NCBI RefSeq assembly: GCF_036188265.1
Contig: NZ_CP108093.1
Location: 124,001-188,000, forward strand
Source: Streptomyces sp. NBC_00247
Lineage (GTDB): Bacteria > Actinomycetota > Actinomycetes > Streptomycetales > Streptomycetaceae
Direction: 5' to 3'
DNA: 64,000 nt
Shown piece by piece: positions 60,700 through 64,000 of the stretch (positions are counted from its first letter, which is position 1; each line of letters begins with the position of its first letter). A program made the translations under genes and the position numbers. The notes under the pieces are model-generated. The model worked only from the letters and a program-made list of their open reading frames with translations. It searched no databases and was not told the origin of the DNA.

Positions 60700-60738
60700 G
60701 GGGGGCCGGCTCCGGATCTCTTCCGGAGCCGGCCCCCC
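60700..60738 (+). terminator. Intrinsic terminator of the sulfur operon
   Basis: Perfect 17-bp GC-rich stem (60700-60716 with 60722-60738) and a 5-nt loop. The remaining 400 bp to the next gene (60739-61137) contain no gene I can support; short readings there have no ribosome site or recognisable composition. Confidence 0.85.
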
Positions 60739-61137
60739 CGGGACGACGACTCCTTCGAGTCGGGAGGCCAGGACGTGAACCCGCGCCCCCCTGAGCCCCG
60801 GTGGACGAAACACCGTCCAGGGAGGTCCGTGGGATCCACGGAGAAGCGTTCGCGTACGGCGACCGCGGGCAATCGCCGACCCTTCCCGGACCGAGCGCGG
60901 AGCGGCTGCCAGAGCTTCTTCGTTCTCGTAGGCACCGTCCAACCGGTCACGGGCACCGGACGCCGACGGCGCGGCCGGACGGCACCGGCCGAGTCCGGTG
61001 ATGGGCCGCCGCGACAGGAAAGGTGGTGGCCCGGTTCGGGCCGACGTGTCAACACCTGGTGGAGCCAGGCATGATGGGGCCGTCGGCACCCTGCCCAGGG
61101 CGATCGGCACCGTGAGTCTGTGAGAGATGGAGAGCGC

Positions 61138-64000
61138 GTGTCACGCCAGGTACTGACGGTCCGCCCCGACGGAACCGGCGCCTACCGCACGATCGGTGAG
61201 GCGCTCGTGGGGGCGCGCAGCGGCGCCGTGATCAGCGTGGGCCCCGGGACGTACGAGGAGAGCCTCGTCGTCGGCATACGGGTGACCATCGTCGCCGAAC
61301 AGTCGCGGGGGACGGTGGAGATACGCCCCCGGCGCGGCAGCGCGGTCAGTCTGCGCGCCGACGCCGTGATGCTCACCGATCTGGTGCTGCGCGGCGGGGA
61401 CGAGGACGTGCCCGCCGTGGACGCGGTCCGCGGCCAGGTGGCCATGGACGGCTGCGAGGTCACCGGGTCCGCGTGGACGGCCGTCCTCGCCCGGGAGACC
61501 GGTTCGCTGGCGATGCGCGACTGCCGGATCAGCAACCGCGTGGGGGCCGGGGTGGTCGTCACCTCCGCCGTGGAGAGCTCCCTGGAGTCCTGCACCGTCG
61601 AGCATCTGGGCACGTCGGGTGTGGTGATCGGGGAACGCGGCCGGGTCTCGGTGCGCGGCTGCACCGTGCGTGACGCGCGGGCCAACGGGATCCTGGCCAA
61701 CGGCGACGCCCAGGGATCCGTCGAGGACTGCGACATCTCCTCCACCGACCAGCCGGCCGTCGCGCTGGAGGGCCGCTGCACCACGCGGATCCTGCGCACG
61801 GTCGTCCACGACGTCGCGATCGGCGTGCATCTGACCAGTGCCTCCCGCACCGTGCTGGAGGACATCAGGGTCACCGCGACCACCGGTCCGGCCTTCGTCG
61901 TCTCGCAGGGCAGCGACCCGTTGCTGCGCCGCTGCCGTACGGCCCGCACCGGGGGCAACGGCCTGCTGGTCACCGACCGGGGTCGCGGCACCTACGAGGA
62001 CTGCTGGCTGGACTCCTCCCAGGCGCCGGCGCTGCGGGTGACCGGGTCCGGATCGCCGTCGCTGACCTCGCTGACCGTGCGGGACTGCGCGGCCTCGTCC
62101 GGGCTGCTGCTGGAGGAGGAGTCCACCGCCGAACTCGACCGGGTGGAGGTGGTCGACACCGCGGGCGCCGGTATCCGGATCGCGACCGGTGCCAACCCGA
62201 TGATCCGCCGCGCCCGGATCATCGACGCGGGCGGCAACGGCGTCGAGGTCGCCAAGGACGGCCGGGGACGGCTGGAGGACAGCGAGATCGCCAGGACCGG
62301 CGCGGCGGGCGTCCACGTGGAGAGCGCGGGCAACCTCTACGTCGGGGGCACCACCGTGCTCGCGCCGACCACCGCGGGCCTGTTCGTGGGCACCGACGGC
62401 ACCCTCACGGCCCGCGACTGCGAGATCCGCGAGGCCGGAGCGGACGGCGTGCTCGTCGAGGCGGAGGGCGAACTGACCGGCACCAGGCTCCAGGTGGTCG
62501 GCGCCCCGGAGTGCGGCGCCGTGATCCGGCAGGGCGGGCGCGCCTCGCTCAACGGGTGCACCCTGGCCGGCAGCGGCAAAGACGGACTGCGGGTGGAGAC
62601 CACCCTGCCGGTGTCCGTCGTCAACTGCACGGTCCGCGACAACGCGGGCAGCGGCCTGGTCCAGTCCCAGCCCGGCGACCGGCTGGCCGTCGAGTCCCTC
62701 ACCACCAGCGGCAACGGCCGTCGGGACGCCTGGGGTTACGGCGACGCCGAGGGAACCGACCCGGCCGGAACCGCGCCGGACGGCGTGGAGGCGCCCGGGG
62801 AGATCGGCCCGCTCGCCGAGCTGGAGGGGCTGATCGGCCTCGCCAACGTCAAGCAGCAGGTCCGCACGCTCGTCAATCTCACCCAGCTTGCCCAGCGCAG
62901 GGCTCAACTGGGCATGTCGGCACCGCCGATGAGCCGTCACCTGGTCTTCGCGGGCCCGCCCGGCACCGGCAAGACCACCGTCGCCCGCCTCTACGGCACC
63001 GTGCTGGCCCAGTTGGGCGCGCTGCGCTCCGGGCACCTGGTCGAGGTCTCGCGGGCCGATCTGGTCGCCCAGGTCATCGGCGGTACCGCCATCAAGACCA
63101 CCGAGACCTTCAACAGGGCCTTGGGCGGGGTGCTGTTCATCGACGAGGCGTACACCCTGACCTCCCACAGCGGGGGTTCGGGGCCCGACTTCGGGCGGGA
63201 GGCCGTGGACACCCTGCTGAAGCTGATGGAGGACCACCGCGAGGACGTGGTGGTCGTCGCCGCGGGCTACTCCGGCGAGATGCAGTCCTTCCTCGGCAGC
63301 AACCCCGGTCTGGCGTCCCGCTTCTCGCGGACCGTGGAGTTCGAGAACTACGCGGTGCCCGAGTTGGTGGCCATCGTGGAGACCATGTGCGCCCGGCACC
63401 AGTACGAGCTCGGCGAGGGCACCAGCGCGGCACTCGCCGTGCACTTCGAGGGCATTCCCAAGGACGCCACGTTCGGCAACGGCCGTGCCGCCCGCCAGGT
63501 GTTCGAGGAGATGGTCGACCGGCAGGCCGTACGACTGGCCACCCAGCCCGAGGTGAGCGAACGGGATCTGAGCCTGCTGGTCCCCGAGGACGTGGGGATA
63601 CAGGTCCCGGCCGGACCGCACGGGGAGGCGGGCGAGCCGGACCGCGGTGACGCCCTGTCCCGGCTCGGCGACATGGTGGGGCTGGCGGCCGTCAAACGCG
63701 ACGTCACCGATCTGGTCAACCTGCTGTCGACCGCCCGGCGGCGGGAGGCGGCCGGGCTGCCGAGTCCCCGGGTCAGCCACCATCTGGTCTTCACCGGCCC
63801 GCCCGGCACCGGCAAGACCACCGTCGCCCGCCTCTACGGCGAACTGCTCGTCTCGCTCGGCGTGCTGCCGAAGGGCCAGCTCGTCGAGGTGGCGCGGGCC
63901 GACCTGGTGGGGCGGTTCGTCGGCCACACCGCTCAGTTGACCCGCGAGGTCTTCGAACGGGCCCGTGGAGGCGTGCTGTTCATCGACGAGGCCTACACGC
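61138..64000 (+). CDS. Right-handed beta-helix protein fused to tandem CbxX/EccA-type AAA+ domains (C-terminus outside window)
   Basis: Rightward gene, open from GTG 61138 to the window end (at least 954 codons), with GGAGAG before the start. The first about 530 residues are a right-handed parallel beta-helix: repeats of about 23 residues with patterns such as VAMDGCEVTGSAWTAVLARE, ARANGILANGDAQGSVEDCD and IRIATGANPMIRRARIIDAG. A CbxX/CfqX-type AAA+ domain follows: LIGLANVKQQVRTLVN, Walker A GPPGTGKTT near residue 606, Walker B VLFIDEAYT near 666, and arginine finger region SRFSRTVEF. A second, equivalent AAA+ domain starts with MVGLAAVKRDVTDLVN and reaches its Walker B at the window edge. 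EccA-like ATPases serve type VII secretion, and some Streptomyces homologues sit near ESX-like loci. A remodelling or secretion-linked role is inferred; the pectate-lyase-like helix may bind polymers or partner proteins. Confidence 0.85.
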   Translation, partial: MSRQVLTVRPDGTGAYRTIGEALVGARSGAVISVGPGTYEESLVVGIRVTIVAEQSRGTVEIRPRRGSAVSLRADAVMLTDLVLRGGDEDVPAVDAVRGQVAMDGCEVTGSAWTAVLARETGSLAMRDCRISNRVGAGVVVTSAVESSLESCTVEHLGTSGVVIGERGRVSVRGCTVRDARANGILANGDAQGSVEDCDISSTDQPAVALEGRCTTRILRTVVHDVAIGVHLTSASRTVLEDIRVTATTGPAFVVSQGSDPLLRRCRTARTGGNGLLVTDRGRGTYEDCWLDSSQAPALRVTGSGSPSLTSLTVRDCAASSGLLLEEESTAELDRVEVVDTAGAGIRIATGANPMIRRARIIDAGGNGVEVAKDGRGRLEDSEIARTGAAGVHVESAGNLYVGGTTVLAPTTAGLFVGTDGTLTARDCEIREAGADGVLVEAEGELTGTRLQVVGAPECGAVIRQGGRASLNGCTLAGSGKDGLRVETTLPVSVVNCTVRDNAGSGLVQSQPGDRLAVESLTTSGNGRRDAWGYGDAEGTDPAGTAPDGVEAPGEIGPLAELEGLIGLANVKQQVRTLVNLTQLAQRRAQLGMSAPPMSRHLVFAGPPGTGKTTVARLYGTVLAQLGALRSGHLVEVSRADLVAQVIGGTAIKTTETFNRALGGVLFIDEAYTLTSHSGGSGPDFGREAVDTLLKLMEDHREDVVVVAAGYSGEMQSFLGSNPGLASRFSRTVEFENYAVPELVAIVETMCARHQYELGEGTSAALAVHFEGIPKDATFGNGRAARQVFEEMVDRQAVRLATQPEVSERDLSLLVPEDVGIQVPAGPHGEAGEPDRGDALSRLGDMVGLAAVKRDVTDLVNLLSTARRREAAGLPSPRVSHHLVFTGPPGTGKTTVARLYGELLVSLGVLPKGQLVEVARADLVGRFVGHTAQLTREVFERARGGVLFIDEAYT

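Noticed and set aside
60679..61074. Possible small gene in the 526-bp gap before the AAA+ gene
   Set aside because: It starts inside the terminator region, lacks a ribosome site and has random Arg/Pro-rich composition.
61141..63927. Leftward frame antisense to the beta-helix/AAA+ gene
   Set aside because: The rightward frame has beta-helix repeats and two sets of Walker motifs; the leftward one has none.

Overview
The window is high-GC actinobacterial DNA, almost certainly Streptomyces or a close relative. Third codon positions are nearly all G/C, GTG starts and 4-nt ATGA/GTGA overlaps are frequent, a DUF2510 protein and a LAL regulator are present, and two genes carry the rare TTA (bldA) codon. 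The gene at the right edge, and apparently one at the left edge, run out of the window.

Layout. (1) 1-2.1 kb: a GntR/FCD regulator, an AEC-family permease, and a probable second gene starting leftward at the edge. Two copies of the same operator core, TGGTCGGACCA, flank this unit. (2) 2.2-5.7 kb: a DUF2510 membrane protein, then an ArsR-type regulator with an MFS exporter. (3) 5.9-40.7 kb: a nonribosomal peptide locus with four synthetases (eight adenylation modules). Three genes (5858-24636) lie in one rightward run. The fourth (31878-40718) is transcribed rightward from a divergent promoter region. Between them lies a leftward, tightly overlapping six-gene operon (25399-31478): both glutamate mutase subunits (glutamate to 3-methylaspartate), a truncated AsnRS-like enzyme, a GltB-type FMN enzyme, and SbnA/SbnB for L-2,3-diaminopropionate. 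Adenylation codes read by eye are Asn/Asp-like in four modules, Leu-like in two, Ser-like in one and unassigned in one. The only thioesterase is on the third protein. The fourth protein begins with half a condensation domain and has no thioesterase, so I infer the order NRPS4 > NRPS1 > NRPS2 > NRPS3 and a product near Asx-Leu-Leu-X-Ser/Dap-Asx-D-Asx-Asx, where Asx may be 3-methylated. Three of the Asx adenylation domains are near-identical DNA copies with a C-rich composition unlike their surroundings.

(4) 40.8-49.6 kb: a LuxR regulator, a peptidase E, and a small RiPP-like locus. The LanM-type enzyme has an intact-looking dehydratase half, but its LanC-like half has lost the zinc ligands. 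It is followed by a 78-residue precursor-like peptide with one cysteine and by a TTA-containing LAL regulator. (5) 49.9-60.7 kb: a sulfur-acquisition region. It holds a cupin, an Rrf2 regulator, a DsbA-like protein, a Cys-containing attenuator-type leader peptide, and an eight-gene operon (peptide/opine-type ABC importer, flavin monooxygenase, hydrolase, SsuE-like FMN reductase). The cupin and leader promoters share a layout: TTGACA, 18 bp, a -10, then 7 nt to a leaderless ATG, with a dyad over the -35. (6) 61.1 kb to the end: a right-handed beta-helix protein fused to tandem CbxX/EccA-type AAA+ domains.

The least familiar systems here are the six-gene amino-acid operon with its triplicated Asx domains, and the zinc-less LanM with its single-Cys precursor. 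I saw no insertion sequence, CRISPR array, tRNA or rRNA gene. Adenylation codes and domain borders were read by eye and are approximate.
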